Part shown: one piece after another, positions 9,117 through 18,405 of the stretch
Position numbering within the stretch: position 1 is the first letter of the stretch
Layout of the letters: each line of letters opens with the position of its first letter
NCBI GenBank assembly: GCA_035301485.1
Contig: DATGUF010000013.1
Span: forward strand, 15,299-79,298
DNA length: 64,000 bases
Source: CALEAR01 sp035301485
GTDB lineage: Bacteria > Pseudomonadota > Gammaproteobacteria > Pseudomonadales > Alcanivoracaceae
Direction: 5' to 3'
Notes under the pieces: generated by a model
What the model saw: the letters and a program-made list of their open reading frames with translations, nothing else
Told to the model about the DNA's origin: nothing
The model's database searches: none
Program-made: the position numbers and the translations under genes

Positions 9117-9959
9117 ATTAAACGCTTATTTTCCAGTGCACCTAAACCTGGCTACCGGCTTTTGTTGGTGGCCTTGGTGAGTTGTGCCTTCATGTTTGCC
9201 GATTTACGCACGGCGCACCTAGAAAAGCCGCGCCATTTAGCTTCCTACCTCATGACGCCCATCCACTACGTGGCCCACCTACCTAGCGGGGCTTATAACT
9301 GGACCACCGAGCAAACTAAAAGCCGCACTGAGCTATTAGCTGAAAATACGATGATGCGGCGGCAGTTACTTGTGTTGCAGCAACGGGTGCAAAAATTTGC
9401 CACTCTAGAAGCTGAAAATGTACGTTTACACCAGTTGTTGAATTCTGCTGCAAAACTAGAAACCAATGTGCTCGCCGCACAAATTATTGGTATCGACCCA
9501 GATATTAGCCGTCAAGAACTCGTGATAAACAAAGGGTCACGAGATAACGTATATCGTGGCCAAGCAGTATTAGACGCGGAAGGGTTGTTGGGGCAAGTGG
9601 TGGAAGTAGGCCCTTATACCTCTAGGGTGTTGTTAATTACCGATGCGAGCCATGCTTTGTCTGTGCAAGTTAATCGTAGTGGCGTGCGTGCCATTTTAAG
9701 TGGCAGTGGTAAAGCCGACCAATTGCGCTTGCTCTATGTGCCCAGCACAGCCGATATCAGAGAAGGTGATTTATTAGTGAGCACAGGGCTTGATAAGCGC
9801 TATCCGGCAGGGTATCCCGTTGCACGGGTGGCTAGCTTGCGTCGCGATACGGGCTCACCCTTTATAACCGTGTTTGCTGCGCCTGAAGCCCACATCGAGA
9901 AAGTAACGCATGTTCTGCTGGTGTCTTCTGAAGAGATGGAGGGCAGCATTGATGAATGA
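9117..9959 (+). CDS. mreC: Rod-shape-determining protein MreC, probable ATT start
   Basis: MreC is a bitopic inner-membrane protein of the elongasome that links MreB to PBP2/RodA. A single N-terminal membrane helix (about residues 15–31), a coiled coil (about 65–110) and the paired beta-barrel domains (SRQELVINKGSRDNVYRGQAV onward) are visible. The first conventional in-frame start is TTG at 9162, inside the membrane helix and without a ribosome site. Reading upstream, the frame encodes KRLFSSAPKPGYRLLL, which aligns with the E. coli N-terminus MKPIFSRGPS. The aligned first codon is ATT at 9117, with GGAGG 6 nt before it, and no ATG, GTG or TTG lies between the preceding in-frame stop (9060) and 9162. 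This gives 280 residues. The 3' end overlaps mreD by 8 bp. Confidence 0.9.
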   Translation: MKRLFSSAPKPGYRLLLVALVSCAFMFADLRTAHLEKPRHLASYLMTPIHYVAHLPSGAYNWTTEQTKSRTELLAENTMMRRQLLVLQQRVQKFATLEAENVRLHQLLNSAAKLETNVLAAQIIGIDPDISRQELVINKGSRDNVYRGQAVLDAEGLLGQVVEVGPYTSRVLLITDASHALSVQVNRSGVRAILSGSGKADQLRLLYVPSTADIREGDLLVSTGLDKRYPAGYPVARVASLRRDTGSPFITVFAAPEAHIEKVTHVLLVSSEEMEGSIDE

Positions 9960-10449
9960 ACGGCTGCATTACAGTTCTGGCAACCTCACCATTATTTTTA
10001 GTTTTTATATTGCAGCGGTGCTGCAAGTGTTGCCTTTGCCAGAAGCTGCCATGATGGGTAGGCCCATGTTTTTGGCGATGTTAGTGGTGTTCTGGGTACT
10101 AGCTTTGCCAGCGAGGTTTGGTGTGTTTATGGGTTTTTGCGTAGGGGTTTTCTCCGACGTACTACTCAATAATATTATCGGTGTTAATGGTTTGGCCTAC
10201 GCTTTATTGGCTTATTTAACCTTGGCAAGCTATAAACGATTACGGGTGCAGAACCCTTTGCAGCAATCAGCAGTGGTGTTTTTATTGCTAGGCATTGCCC
10301 AATATTGTGCTTATTTGTTGAAAATATTTTTAGGCCAAAACACTGTGTCACCCATGTTGACGCTGTTGCCTGTGCTAGCTTCCGCCATTTTGTGGCGGCC
10401 AGTGTTGCTGTTGTTACGCTGGTTGCAGCTGCGGTTTGGAGTACGTTAA
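9952..10449 (+). CDS. mreD: Rod-shape-determining protein MreD
   Basis: MreD is a small polytopic inner-membrane subunit of the Rod/elongasome complex. The 165-residue protein has about five or six hydrophobic segments, with the family-like stretch GRPMFLAMLVVFWVLALPARFG (about 37–58) and GVNGLAYALLAYLTLASYKRLR. The frame remains open upstream inside mreC, but the ATG at 9952 gives the normal N-terminus MNERLHY and overlaps the mreC end by 8 bp, suggesting translational coupling. Its stop codon overlaps the maf start as TAATG. Confidence 0.93.
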   Translation: MNERLHYSSGNLTIIFSFYIAAVLQVLPLPEAAMMGRPMFLAMLVVFWVLALPARFGVFMGFCVGVFSDVLLNNIIGVNGLAYALLAYLTLASYKRLRVQNPLQQSAVVFLLLGIAQYCAYLLKIFLGQNTVSPMLTLLPVLASAILWRPVLLLLRWLQLRFGVR

Positions 10450-11039
10450 TGCAACTGTTTTTAGCTTCTGGCTCGCCGCGTCGGCGCGAGCTGCTAACCC
10501 AAATAGGGGTGCCTTTTACGTTAATGTCTGCGCCTGATATTGACGAAACACCGCTGCCTGGTGAGCATGGCGCGGATTACGTGCAACGGTTGGCGCTAGA
10601 AAAAGCACAAGCAGGCTGGCGCGCACTCACAACACAGGATGAAGCGTGTGTGCTCGGAGCAGATACTGTGGTGATGTATCAAGATCAATTGTTGGGCAAG
10701 CCCACAGATGCTCAACACGCAAAGGAAATACTAAGCTTTTTATCGGGCACGGCCCATCAAGTGTTAACCGGGGTTGCCCTTTGTGGCGAAGCAGGGTGCG
10801 AAGCATTCGTAAGTGTCACTGATGTCACTATGCGTCCTCTTTCAGCAGAGGATATCGCTCGTTATATCGCCACAGGGGAACCTTTCGATAAAGCGGGTGC
10901 CTATGGTATTCAAGGTTATGGCGCTGCACTTATATCGGGCATTACAGGTTGCTATAGCACAGTAGTAGGGCTTCCGCTAGCAGAGACAGCGCACATGCTA
11001 GAGCGTGCAGGAGTACCTATTTGGCAAAACAATCCTTAA
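10449..11039 (+). CDS. maf: Maf-family nucleoside triphosphate pyrophosphatase
   Basis: A 196-residue Maf/YhdE-type house-cleaning pyrophosphatase that hydrolyses non-canonical nucleotides such as dTTP/UTP analogues to the monophosphate. The N-terminal signature LFLASGSPRRRELL (residues 3–16) and the central motifs GADTVV and LGKP are intact, as is the C-terminal DKAGAYGIQGYGA. The ATG at 10449 shares its A with the mreD stop codon. The longer upstream frame runs through mreD and is not Maf-like. The last 19 bp overlap the start of yhdP. Confidence 0.94.
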   Translation: MQLFLASGSPRRRELLTQIGVPFTLMSAPDIDETPLPGEHGADYVQRLALEKAQAGWRALTTQDEACVLGADTVVMYQDQLLGKPTDAQHAKEILSFLSGTAHQVLTGVALCGEAGCEAFVSVTDVTMRPLSAEDIARYIATGEPFDKAGAYGIQGYGAALISGITGCYSTVVGLPLAETAHMLERAGVPIWQNNP

Positions 11040-14000
11040 CTTCCCCCCCTTCTTCTAAGCACTTCACAAAGAAGCTTTTCTGGTGGATCAGCCTTACTGC
11101 CATGGTTGCCCTATTGCTGTTTGCAGCGGGTGCTCGTTATGCCATGCAGTGGATGCCCGAAGTGCAGCTGTATGCCGAACAGTATTTGTCTGAAGAGGTG
11201 GGCGCCAAGGTTAGTATTAAGTCCTTAGAAGGGCGAGTAGAGGGTTTTTACCCCGTTTTTGTTGTGCACGGGCTGACGGTGCAAACGCATGATGAAGGCA
11301 AAGCGCCCCTAGTGATTCAGCATGCAAAATTAACGGTGGATTGGTGGCGCTCTTTACTAAGCTTCAAGCTCAGAGCGAAACAGGTATGGCTGAGTGGCGC
11401 CGATATTCATTTAATAATGGATGCCACAGGGCAAGTACGGTTGCGCGGTTGGAGCGCACAAGAGCACGAAGCGGTAGCCACCCCAGAGGATCTATTAGCG
11501 CTACTTGAACTTGCTTATGGGCAGCAAAGCATTTTGCTCGAGAATATACGCGTGCGCTTTGAGTTGCCCGATGTGCCTGCTTTAGAAACCCATGATTTAA
11601 CCGTGGCGCTCGTTAAGAAAAGAGGCAAACGCCATTTTGCAGCCTCGTTTAACGCAGTAGATGAGCCGCTGAGCTTTGATGTTAGGTTGAGGTTAGATAA
11701 CCCCGCTACTCGATGGCATGAGCTGCAAGGAGCTGCCTACACCCGTTTGCAAGGCGAATACTTAGAACGTTGGTTGCCGTCACAATGGGTGCAAGGATAC
11801 GTGCCTTTTCGTGTGAGTGGTGCCCTTGAACTATGGGGCGCACTTCAATCTAAAGGCACAGCTAATGTGGTGGCAGCACTAACAGACGGGCAATTTAGTG
11901 TGCGGCATCAAGAACAAGAGGGCGAATGGTTGCTTGATAACGCCTCTTTCTTGTTGGCCACGAAGCGTGATGAGCAAGGATATACCGCTCAGCTTGGGCA
12001 TTTACGCGGGCACAGCGAAAAAGGGGGCGATTTTAATGTCGGCCCTGTTTCTTTGAAAACCAAGCACGAAAAAGAAGACGGTGAAGTAGCATGGTCATTG
12101 CGGGGCTCGAATGTGTCGGTGAGTGGCTTAGCGCGCCATGGCAAGGCATGGCCATTTACTTTGCCGGCTGTGGCGCATCAATTTTTTGCCTTGAATCCAC
12201 AAGGCTATATCAACCAATTTGCACTAGAAGGTAAGGGGTACATGCCCACGGCCTTAAGCGCCCGTTTTACCGAAGTGGCAGCAGGCGATGAAGAAGGGCC
12301 CGTTAGTGTTGCCGGGGTTAGCGGTTGGTTGGCAGGCACAGAAAGTAAAGGGCTGCTTTTTGTGGAGCATGAGGCGGTTACGCTTACGTTGCCCGCAGTG
12401 TTTTCTGAAACGCTGCTAGCCAATGTGAAGGCGCCAATAGCGTGGCAAAAAAACGAAGAAGGCTGGCAGTTAACCTCGGGCTTAGTAAAGCTAACTAACG
12501 AAGACGTGGCAGCAGGTGAAGCCTCCTTTAAGCTCTTGTGGCCCCAAGAAGCATTGCCGCAATTGCAACTTGAGGGCGAAATAAGTGCCGCAAAAGTGGC
12601 GGCAGCAGCACGTTATATACCCCTGAAAAAATTGCCACCAACAGTCAGTGATTGGCTAGCCCATGCGTTTATCGACGGGCATTTGCCCATCGGCACCTTT
12701 TCATATGATGGTGCCATTCGTGCTGTGGATGGGGTCCCCATGGAACGCGATTTCATCATGTATTTTGATGTGCTGAATACAGAGCTTAATGTGGCGCGGG
12801 GCTGGCCTCACTTTCAACAAGTGGGAGGGTTGGTACGTGTGGCTATTACCCCACAAGGTATTGAAGTGGTGGGCAATGATTTAACTGCGCAGTACCTAGG
12901 GCAAGCCCTTTCTGCTGTGGCGCTGGATATCCAAGGCAGCCGTGATATTCCCACAGCTTTATCTGCACGCGGGCACTTTCAGGGCGGTATAAACAGCTTA
13001 AACCAGTTGTTTAATGACACGCCCATTAAGCGTCATATTCCATCACAAATGGCAGAATGGGAGTTTAGCCAAGGCACCACAGAGGGTGAGTTAGCGCTGA
13101 AAATACCCTTGCATCCTCAAGCCCCTAAATTAGAGGTAGGTGTGCAGGGGCATTTTGCAAACGCTACGATGCGCTCGCCAACACTCAACTTAGCCGTCAC
13201 TGGGCTTACCGGTGATGGGGCTTTTGGCCTTGTTGAGGGCTTTCGGTCTGATAGCTTTACAGGTGTACTGTTAGGAGAGCCCATAACGGGCCGCGCCACT
13301 AGCAACCGCGATCTCACCCACGTTACGTTTGCCGGTGCAACCAGTATTGCCGCCTTACAACGTTGGCAGCAGCAACCTTGGCTTCAGTATGTGCGTGGCA
13401 CTTTGCCTTATCAGTTCTCGCTCACTGTTCCTCGTCGGAAAAACCACCAGGTGGCTTGGCGGTTGTTTTCCGATATGCAGGGCACAGAATTGCTGTTACC
13501 GGCGCCATTTAAAAAACCAGCGTACCTAAAGCTTCTCCTTAATGTGTCTTGGCGCAAGCAAAGCCCTCAACGCCAACACTTGCAAGTGCGCGCCCAAAAA
13601 ATGTTGCAAGGCGAGTTTGCGTTAGTAGAAGGCGGGCTAGAGCGTGGCAATGTGCGTTTAGGCGGTGCCAGCGCTGTGTTGCCAACCTCAGGTTTTGTGT
13701 TAGATGGCGCTATCGAAACGTTGAATGTAACGGAGTGGGCGAAAGTGCTGCAGGCGGCTAATAAACAAGGCACGGTTTCAGCATGGCCTACCCTACAGGC
13801 TGATTTGGCCATTAATAATTTACGCTTAGGCGATGTGGGCGACGTGGGAAAAGCCAAGCTAGGTGTTAAAGAAACACGGGATGCTTGGGATATACGGTTG
13901 CGTAGTGAAAATATTACGGGTGAACTGTGGTTGCCTAAGGGCTATCAATTACGTGGTGAACGGCCCTTAACGGCTAATGTGGAAGAAATTCGTTGGCCCT

Positions 14001-14914
14001 TCAATAACCGCACTCATTCCATTGGCGTATTTGATCAGCAGAAAACAGGCAAAGCAGGCATTACAGCACATCAACTCCCCATCGCAGATGTGCGCGTAGG
14101 TAGAGCGCTGCTGCAAGGTAAAAACCTTGGTAGCTGGCAAGCGCAGCTGCGGCCATACCAGTACGGTACTCGCTTCTCTGCTCTGCAAGGGCGTTGGCAA
14201 GGTACTAAGCTCACAGGCGAAATGACTTGGCTGCAGCAAAGTGGCACACAGGAAGAAACCAATATTGATGCTGTAGTAAACAGCCATCGGCTTGAAGACA
14301 CGTTAGCGAGTGTAGGGTTGAAAGGTTTCTTAGAGGGTGAAAAAGGAGGCATCACACTACAAGCCCGTTGGCTAGGGAACCCAACTGCGTTTGATTATCG
14401 TAAGCTTTACGGCAAGGCTAGCATTAAAGCAGAGAACGCTTATTTGCCAGATAGTAGTAAACATACATCTGCTTTACGTATGCTTGGCGTGTTGAATGTG
14501 GGGCATACGCTAGGGCGTCGCCTACGGTTAGATTTCTCTGATGTGGTGCAAAAAGGGTTAGTGGTTGATAAGTTAAGCGGCGATTATCGTTTGGCGGGCC
14601 CATTGCTCAGCACAACCAGTTTGCGCCTGGTATCGCCATCAGCCGAGTTTAGTGTGGCGGGGCAACTGAATTTAGAAACAGGTGAGCTAGATAGCGGGGT
14701 AGAAGTTACCTTGCCTTTATCTAGTAATCTTTATGCGGGTTGTTTAGCTGGGCCGGCGGTGTGTGCCGGCGCTTTTGTTATAGAGCGCTTGTGGGGCAGT
14801 CGTTTAGAAAAAATAACCTCAATGGAATACCAAGTAACAGGGCCTTGGCAGAACCCCAAGGTAGACGATGTGAACGGCATTTATAAACGCAAACGCTCAC
14901 AATATGAGCGTTGA
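11021..14914 (+). CDS. yhdP: YhdP-like AsmA-family inter-membrane lipid transport protein
   Basis: A 1297-residue AsmA-like protein of the YhdP/DUF3971 family. In E. coli, YhdP, TamB and YdbH move phospholipids from the inner to the outer membrane through long beta-groove rods. A single N-terminal membrane helix (about 23–42) is followed by a very long beta-rich periplasmic region, and the C-terminal DUF3971/AsmA part ends near VTGPWQNPKVDDV. The start is TTG at 11021, inside the last codons of maf, with AGGAG seven nt upstream. Length matches the family. RNase G (rng), which commonly separates maf and yhdP, is absent, as is the nitrilase gene usually found between yhdP and tldD. Confidence 0.9.
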   Translation: MAKQSLTSPPSSKHFTKKLFWWISLTAMVALLLFAAGARYAMQWMPEVQLYAEQYLSEEVGAKVSIKSLEGRVEGFYPVFVVHGLTVQTHDEGKAPLVIQHAKLTVDWWRSLLSFKLRAKQVWLSGADIHLIMDATGQVRLRGWSAQEHEAVATPEDLLALLELAYGQQSILLENIRVRFELPDVPALETHDLTVALVKKRGKRHFAASFNAVDEPLSFDVRLRLDNPATRWHELQGAAYTRLQGEYLERWLPSQWVQGYVPFRVSGALELWGALQSKGTANVVAALTDGQFSVRHQEQEGEWLLDNASFLLATKRDEQGYTAQLGHLRGHSEKGGDFNVGPVSLKTKHEKEDGEVAWSLRGSNVSVSGLARHGKAWPFTLPAVAHQFFALNPQGYINQFALEGKGYMPTALSARFTEVAAGDEEGPVSVAGVSGWLAGTESKGLLFVEHEAVTLTLPAVFSETLLANVKAPIAWQKNEEGWQLTSGLVKLTNEDVAAGEASFKLLWPQEALPQLQLEGEISAAKVAAAARYIPLKKLPPTVSDWLAHAFIDGHLPIGTFSYDGAIRAVDGVPMERDFIMYFDVLNTELNVARGWPHFQQVGGLVRVAITPQGIEVVGNDLTAQYLGQALSAVALDIQGSRDIPTALSARGHFQGGINSLNQLFNDTPIKRHIPSQMAEWEFSQGTTEGELALKIPLHPQAPKLEVGVQGHFANATMRSPTLNLAVTGLTGDGAFGLVEGFRSDSFTGVLLGEPITGRATSNRDLTHVTFAGATSIAALQRWQQQPWLQYVRGTLPYQFSLTVPRRKNHQVAWRLFSDMQGTELLLPAPFKKPAYLKLLLNVSWRKQSPQRQHLQVRAQKMLQGEFALVEGGLERGNVRLGGASAVLPTSGFVLDGAIETLNVTEWAKVLQAANKQGTVSAWPTLQADLAINNLRLGDVGDVGKAKLGVKETRDAWDIRLRSENITGELWLPKGYQLRGERPLTANVEEIRWPFNNRTHSIGVFDQQKTGKAGITAHQLPIADVRVGRALLQGKNLGSWQAQLRPYQYGTRFSALQGRWQGTKLTGEMTWLQQSGTQEETNIDAVVNSHRLEDTLASVGLKGFLEGEKGGITLQARWLGNPTAFDYRKLYGKASIKAENAYLPDSSKHTSALRMLGVLNVGHTLGRRLRLDFSDVVQKGLVVDKLSGDYRLAGPLLSTTSLRLVSPSAEFSVAGQLNLETGELDSGVEVTLPLSSNLYAGCLAGPAVCAGAFVIERLWGSRLEKITSMEYQVTGPWQNPKVDDVNGIYKRKRSQYER

Positions 14915-14943
14915 GTGAAACACTAATGTGGGAGTACTAGGAA

Positions 14944-16389
14944 GTGTCTGATTCCTTGATGCAGCAAGCAGAAGCGGTGTTATTGGCACCCGAAGCGTTA
15001 TCAAGATCGTCATTGGAGAAATTGCTTAGCTCGGTGGCTGGCCCACAAACAGATTTTGCTGATGTGTTCATGCAGCATAGCCGGCATGAAGGCTGGGTGT
15101 TAGAAAATGGCATTGTGCGCAATGCGAGCTTTAATTTAGAGCGTGGCGCAGGCATAAGAGTGGTGAGTGGCGAGCAAACAGGTTTTGCTTACACGGATGA
15201 GCTTTCTATGGCTGCCCTCACTAAAGTGGCTGCGGCAGCTGGCGGTATTGTGCGCCAGGGGCAGTCGGGCACTGTGCCCGCCTTAACCGCTCAGCGTATA
15301 CAACCGCTGTACAGTGCTGCAGACCCTATTACAGGGTGGGATGCAGAGCAGAAGGTGGCTTTATTACAACGTTTAGACCGCTTAGCGCGTTCCATCGATC
15401 CTGCTGTTGCTGAAGTATCCGTATCATTGTCTGCTGTGCACGATACTATTTTAGTGGCGGCCACCGATGGCACTTTTGGTGCTGATGTGCGGCCCTTAGT
15501 AAGATTAAACGTGTCGGTAGTGGCAGAGCGTAACGGCCGCCGTGAAAGCGGCAGCTCAGGTGGCGGCGGGCGCGTTGCCTATGATTGGCTGCTAGCTGAA
15601 GGGCGTGCAGAGGCTTGGGTGCATGAAGCAGTGCGCTTGGCACTTGTTAATTTAGATGCGCAGCAAGCGCCCGCTGGTGTGTTCCCAGTAGTGTTGGGTG
15701 CAGGTTGGCCCGGTGTGCTTTTGCATGAAGCCGTGGGGCACGGCTTAGAAGGTGATTTCAACCGCAAAGGCACCTCCGTATATGCGCGCCAAATGGGTGA
15801 AATGGTGGCGTCGCCCCTGTGTACTGTTGTTGATGACGGCACCATGGCAGGCCGCCGAGGCTCGTTGACCATTGATGACGAAGGAACCCCCACGGCAGTG
15901 AACACACTGATTGAAAATGGGCGTTTAGTGAAGTACATGCAAGACAAGCACAATGCCCGTTTGAGTGGCAATGCTGTTACAGGCAATGGCCGGCGCGAAT
16001 CTTATTCGTACTTGCCCATGCCGCGCATGACAAATACCTATATGTTGCCCGGGGAATCTGAACCGGAAGAAATTTTGGCGTCTTTGGATAAGGGCCTCTA
16101 TGCCGTTAACTTTGGCGGTGGCCAAGTGGATATTACTTCTGGGCGTTTTGTGTTTTCCACAAGCGAAGCTTATTGGGTTGAAAACGGTAAGATCCAATAT
16201 CCAGTAAAAGGCGCAACGTTAATGGGCAGCGGCGCTGAAGTGATGCGCGCTATTTCCATGGTGGGCAACGATTTAGCGTTGGATTCTGGTGTTGGTGTAT
16301 GTGGCAAAGATGGCCAGTCGGTACCCGTTGGCGTAGGGCAGCCTACCTTGCGTGTAGATGCCTTAACAGTGGGCGGCACCGCCTCTTAG
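14944..16389 (+). CDS. tldD: Metalloprotease TldD
   Basis: TldD pairs with PmbA (TldE) to form a heterodimeric zinc protease that degrades unfolded peptides, removes leader peptides of microcin-like products and affects CcdA stability. The zinc motif HEAVGHGLEGD (HExxxH, about residues 261–271) is intact, as is the C-terminal Cys-containing GVGVCGKDGQSVPVGVGQP. The 481-residue length is normal. GTG at 14944 is preceded by GGGAG and yields the family N-terminus. The gene is 29 bp downstream of yhdP in the same direction. Its partner pmbA lies 600 bp away, beyond the opposing yjgA. Confidence 0.96.
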   Translation: MSDSLMQQAEAVLLAPEALSRSSLEKLLSSVAGPQTDFADVFMQHSRHEGWVLENGIVRNASFNLERGAGIRVVSGEQTGFAYTDELSMAALTKVAAAAGGIVRQGQSGTVPALTAQRIQPLYSAADPITGWDAEQKVALLQRLDRLARSIDPAVAEVSVSLSAVHDTILVAATDGTFGADVRPLVRLNVSVVAERNGRRESGSSGGGGRVAYDWLLAEGRAEAWVHEAVRLALVNLDAQQAPAGVFPVVLGAGWPGVLLHEAVGHGLEGDFNRKGTSVYARQMGEMVASPLCTVVDDGTMAGRRGSLTIDDEGTPTAVNTLIENGRLVKYMQDKHNARLSGNAVTGNGRRESYSYLPMPRMTNTYMLPGESEPEEILASLDKGLYAVNFGGGQVDITSGRFVFSTSEAYWVENGKIQYPVKGATLMGSGAEVMRAISMVGNDLALDSGVGVCGKDGQSVPVGVGQPTLRVDALTVGGTAS

Positions 16390-16407
16390 GCGGTGCAAGA
16401 ACTGAGA

Positions 16408-16938
16408 TTAGTAAAGAGGCGCCTGCTGATCTAGCTCGTGCAGGTATTGGTGTAAGCGGCGCCTTTCGTGTTTGTGTTTATCACGCTCGGCCTTGCTGGT
16501 ATCTGCTCCGGCAGCAGGCGTTGCGTTGATAAGGTGGCGTAGCAGCTGGCGCAGTTGTTGGCGGTTACCATGGGGGTAAGTGTCCATGATCTCGTTAAAC
16601 ACTGTGGGCAGCTCCTCGGCATCTTCTTCTACACGTTGGATCCATTTTTGTAGGCGTTGCTGGCGCAGCGGATCAGTTAAAGCAGCCAGTGCGTCTTCGA
16701 TGTGGTAGTGGTCTGTTTCGCGCACTAAGCGGCCAATGTAAGAAGCATGCCGGCGTCGCGCCTCATGAGAACGAATGCGGCGTGCTTCATCAAGGCCAGC
16801 CTGCAACGAATCATTAAGAGGCAGGCGCGCTAATTGCTCCGGCGTAAGCGCCATGAGCTTAATACCAAGTTCTTGTAAGGCGGTTGCTTCGCGTTTAAAA
16901 GCGCTTCTGCTTTGCGTGTTGTCAAAATCATCGTTCAT
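16408..16938 (-). CDS. darP: YjgA/DarP ribosome-associated protein
   Basis: A 176-residue DUF615-family protein. In E. coli the homologue DarP (YjgA) binds the late 50S precursor and assists peptidyl-transferase centre maturation. The characteristic helical repeat ALQELGIKLMALTPEQLARLPL near the N-terminus and the R/H-rich centre EARRIRSHEARRRHASYIGRL are visible. The ATG at 16938 gives MNDDFDN, the usual start; the extra upstream codons are unlike the family. It is transcribed against tldD and away from pmbA, 50 bp from the latter. Confidence 0.93.
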   Translation of the reverse strand: MNDDFDNTQSRSAFKREATALQELGIKLMALTPEQLARLPLNDSLQAGLDEARRIRSHEARRRHASYIGRLVRETDHYHIEDALAALTDPLRQQRLQKWIQRVEEDAEELPTVFNEIMDTYPHGNRQQLRQLLRHLINATPAAGADTSKAERDKHKHERRRLHQYLHELDQQAPLY

Positions 16939-16988
16939 AAATAAGCCCTTCGTAAGGGTCGGAAATAAAGAATAGGAATAGGCGTTAC

Positions 16989-18368
16989 ATGACAAATAAA
17001 AAGCACACCGTTGCTGCTAACGGCACCATGGCTGCGCCCTCACAGGCGGAGCTCGGCCAGCTTAAGCAACAAGTGGAGAGTATTCTAGCAGAAGCACAGC
17101 GCCAAGGTGCGACTGCGGCAGAGGTAAATATTGGGCAAGGTATTGGTTTATCTGCGGGCGTGCGCTTAGGTGAAGTGGAAACGCTTGAATTCCATCGCGA
17201 CCGCGGCGTATCGCTAACGGTTTATTTAGACCAGTGTTCGGGTTCAGCCAGTAGCACGGACACATCGCCTGAAAGCATTCGCGAAACAGTGGCTGCAGCG
17301 CTCGCCATTGCTAAGCATACCGGGGCAGATGAAGCCAGTGGTTTGGCGCACCCAGAGCAGTTGGCAGATGCCAATGCCTTACCCGATTTAGATTTATGCC
17401 ACGAATGGGCCATTACGCCAGAGCAAGCTATCGCGATAGCACTGCAGTGTGAAGAAGCGGGGCGGCAAGATGCGCGCATTGTGAACTCTGAAGGTGCGCA
17501 GGTAAGCGTCAACATGAGTACGCGAGCTTATGGTAATAGCGAAGGCTTTGTGGCGGCTTACAATAGCTCGCGGCATGGGCTTTCTTGTGTATTAGTGGCA
17601 GAGCAAGATGGCCAAATGCAGCGCGATTATTATTACGATAGCCATCGTGTACCAAGTGAATTAATGGCGCCTGAAGCTATTGGTGCCGAAGCGGCACGCC
17701 GCACATTGGCGCGTTTGGGGGCGCAACGTCCTGCCACGGGGCAATGGCCCGTTTTGTTTGCGGCCGATGTAGCGAAAGGAGTGCTTGGTCACTTGGTAAG
17801 GGCCATTAGCGGTGCCGCGCTATACCGTAAGGCGAGCTTTTTGCTCGATCGTCTTGGCACCACCGTGATGCCTGAGTGGGTTACCTTGGGCGAGCAGCCA
17901 CATATTAAGCAAGGGGCGGCTTCTGCACCGTTTGACAGTGATGGTTTGCCAACGCGGGCGCAAAATTTTGTTGAGGATGGAGTGCTAACTCAATATGCGT
18001 TGAGCCTGTATTCAGCACGTCGCCTCGGTATGCAGCCAACTGGTAACGGCGGTGGTGTGCGTAATTTAGTGATGCCTGCGGGTGATGCGTCTTTAGCGGA
18101 GTTATGCCAACGCATGGGCACAGGTGTGCTCGTGACGGAAGTAATGGGGCAGGGCGTAAATATTGTGACGGGTGATTATTCTCGTGGTGCCGCTGGTTTT
18201 TGGGTGGAGAATGGAGTGATTAGCCATCCCATTGAAGAGTTCACTATTGCGGGCAACCTTACTGATATGCTGTTGGGCATCCAAGCAGTAGGGCACGATG
18301 TGGATAAAAGAGGCGGCATTCAAACAGGAAGCATATTAATGTCGCCGATGACCATCGCAGGGCAGTAA
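16989..18368 (+). CDS. pmbA: TldE/PmbA metalloprotease partner
   Basis: PmbA (TldE) is the non-zinc partner of TldD. The 459-residue protein lacks the HExxxH motif, as is usual for this subunit, and shows the family segments GVSLTVYLDQCSGSASSTDTS (about 73–93), NSEGFVAAYNSSRHGLSC and the C-terminal NLTDMLLGIQAVGHDVDKRGG followed by GSILM. The ATG at 16989 gives a slightly extended N-terminus that is not conserved. The gene is convergent with rapZ, whose stop codon is only 20 bp away. Confidence 0.96.
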   Translation: MTNKKHTVAANGTMAAPSQAELGQLKQQVESILAEAQRQGATAAEVNIGQGIGLSAGVRLGEVETLEFHRDRGVSLTVYLDQCSGSASSTDTSPESIRETVAAALAIAKHTGADEASGLAHPEQLADANALPDLDLCHEWAITPEQAIAIALQCEEAGRQDARIVNSEGAQVSVNMSTRAYGNSEGFVAAYNSSRHGLSCVLVAEQDGQMQRDYYYDSHRVPSELMAPEAIGAEAARRTLARLGAQRPATGQWPVLFAADVAKGVLGHLVRAISGAALYRKASFLLDRLGTTVMPEWVTLGEQPHIKQGAASAPFDSDGLPTRAQNFVEDGVLTQYALSLYSARRLGMQPTGNGGGVRNLVMPAGDASLAELCQRMGTGVLVTEVMGQGVNIVTGDYSRGAAGFWVENGVISHPIEEFTIAGNLTDMLLGIQAVGHDVDKRGGIQTGSILMSPMTIAGQ

Positions 18369-18375
18369 TGCTTAT

Positions 18376-18405
18376 ATTCTGCTGAGGGTTATTCCTCAGC
18401 AGAAT
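18376..18405. terminator. Hairpin between convergent pmbA and rapZ
   Basis: A perfect 12-bp dyad (ATTCTGCTGAGG at 18376–18387 and its complement at 18394–18405) with a 6-nt loop lies across the end of rapZ, just after pmbA. There is no strong T-run on either side. Its position between convergent genes makes a two-way terminator plausible. Confidence 0.5.
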
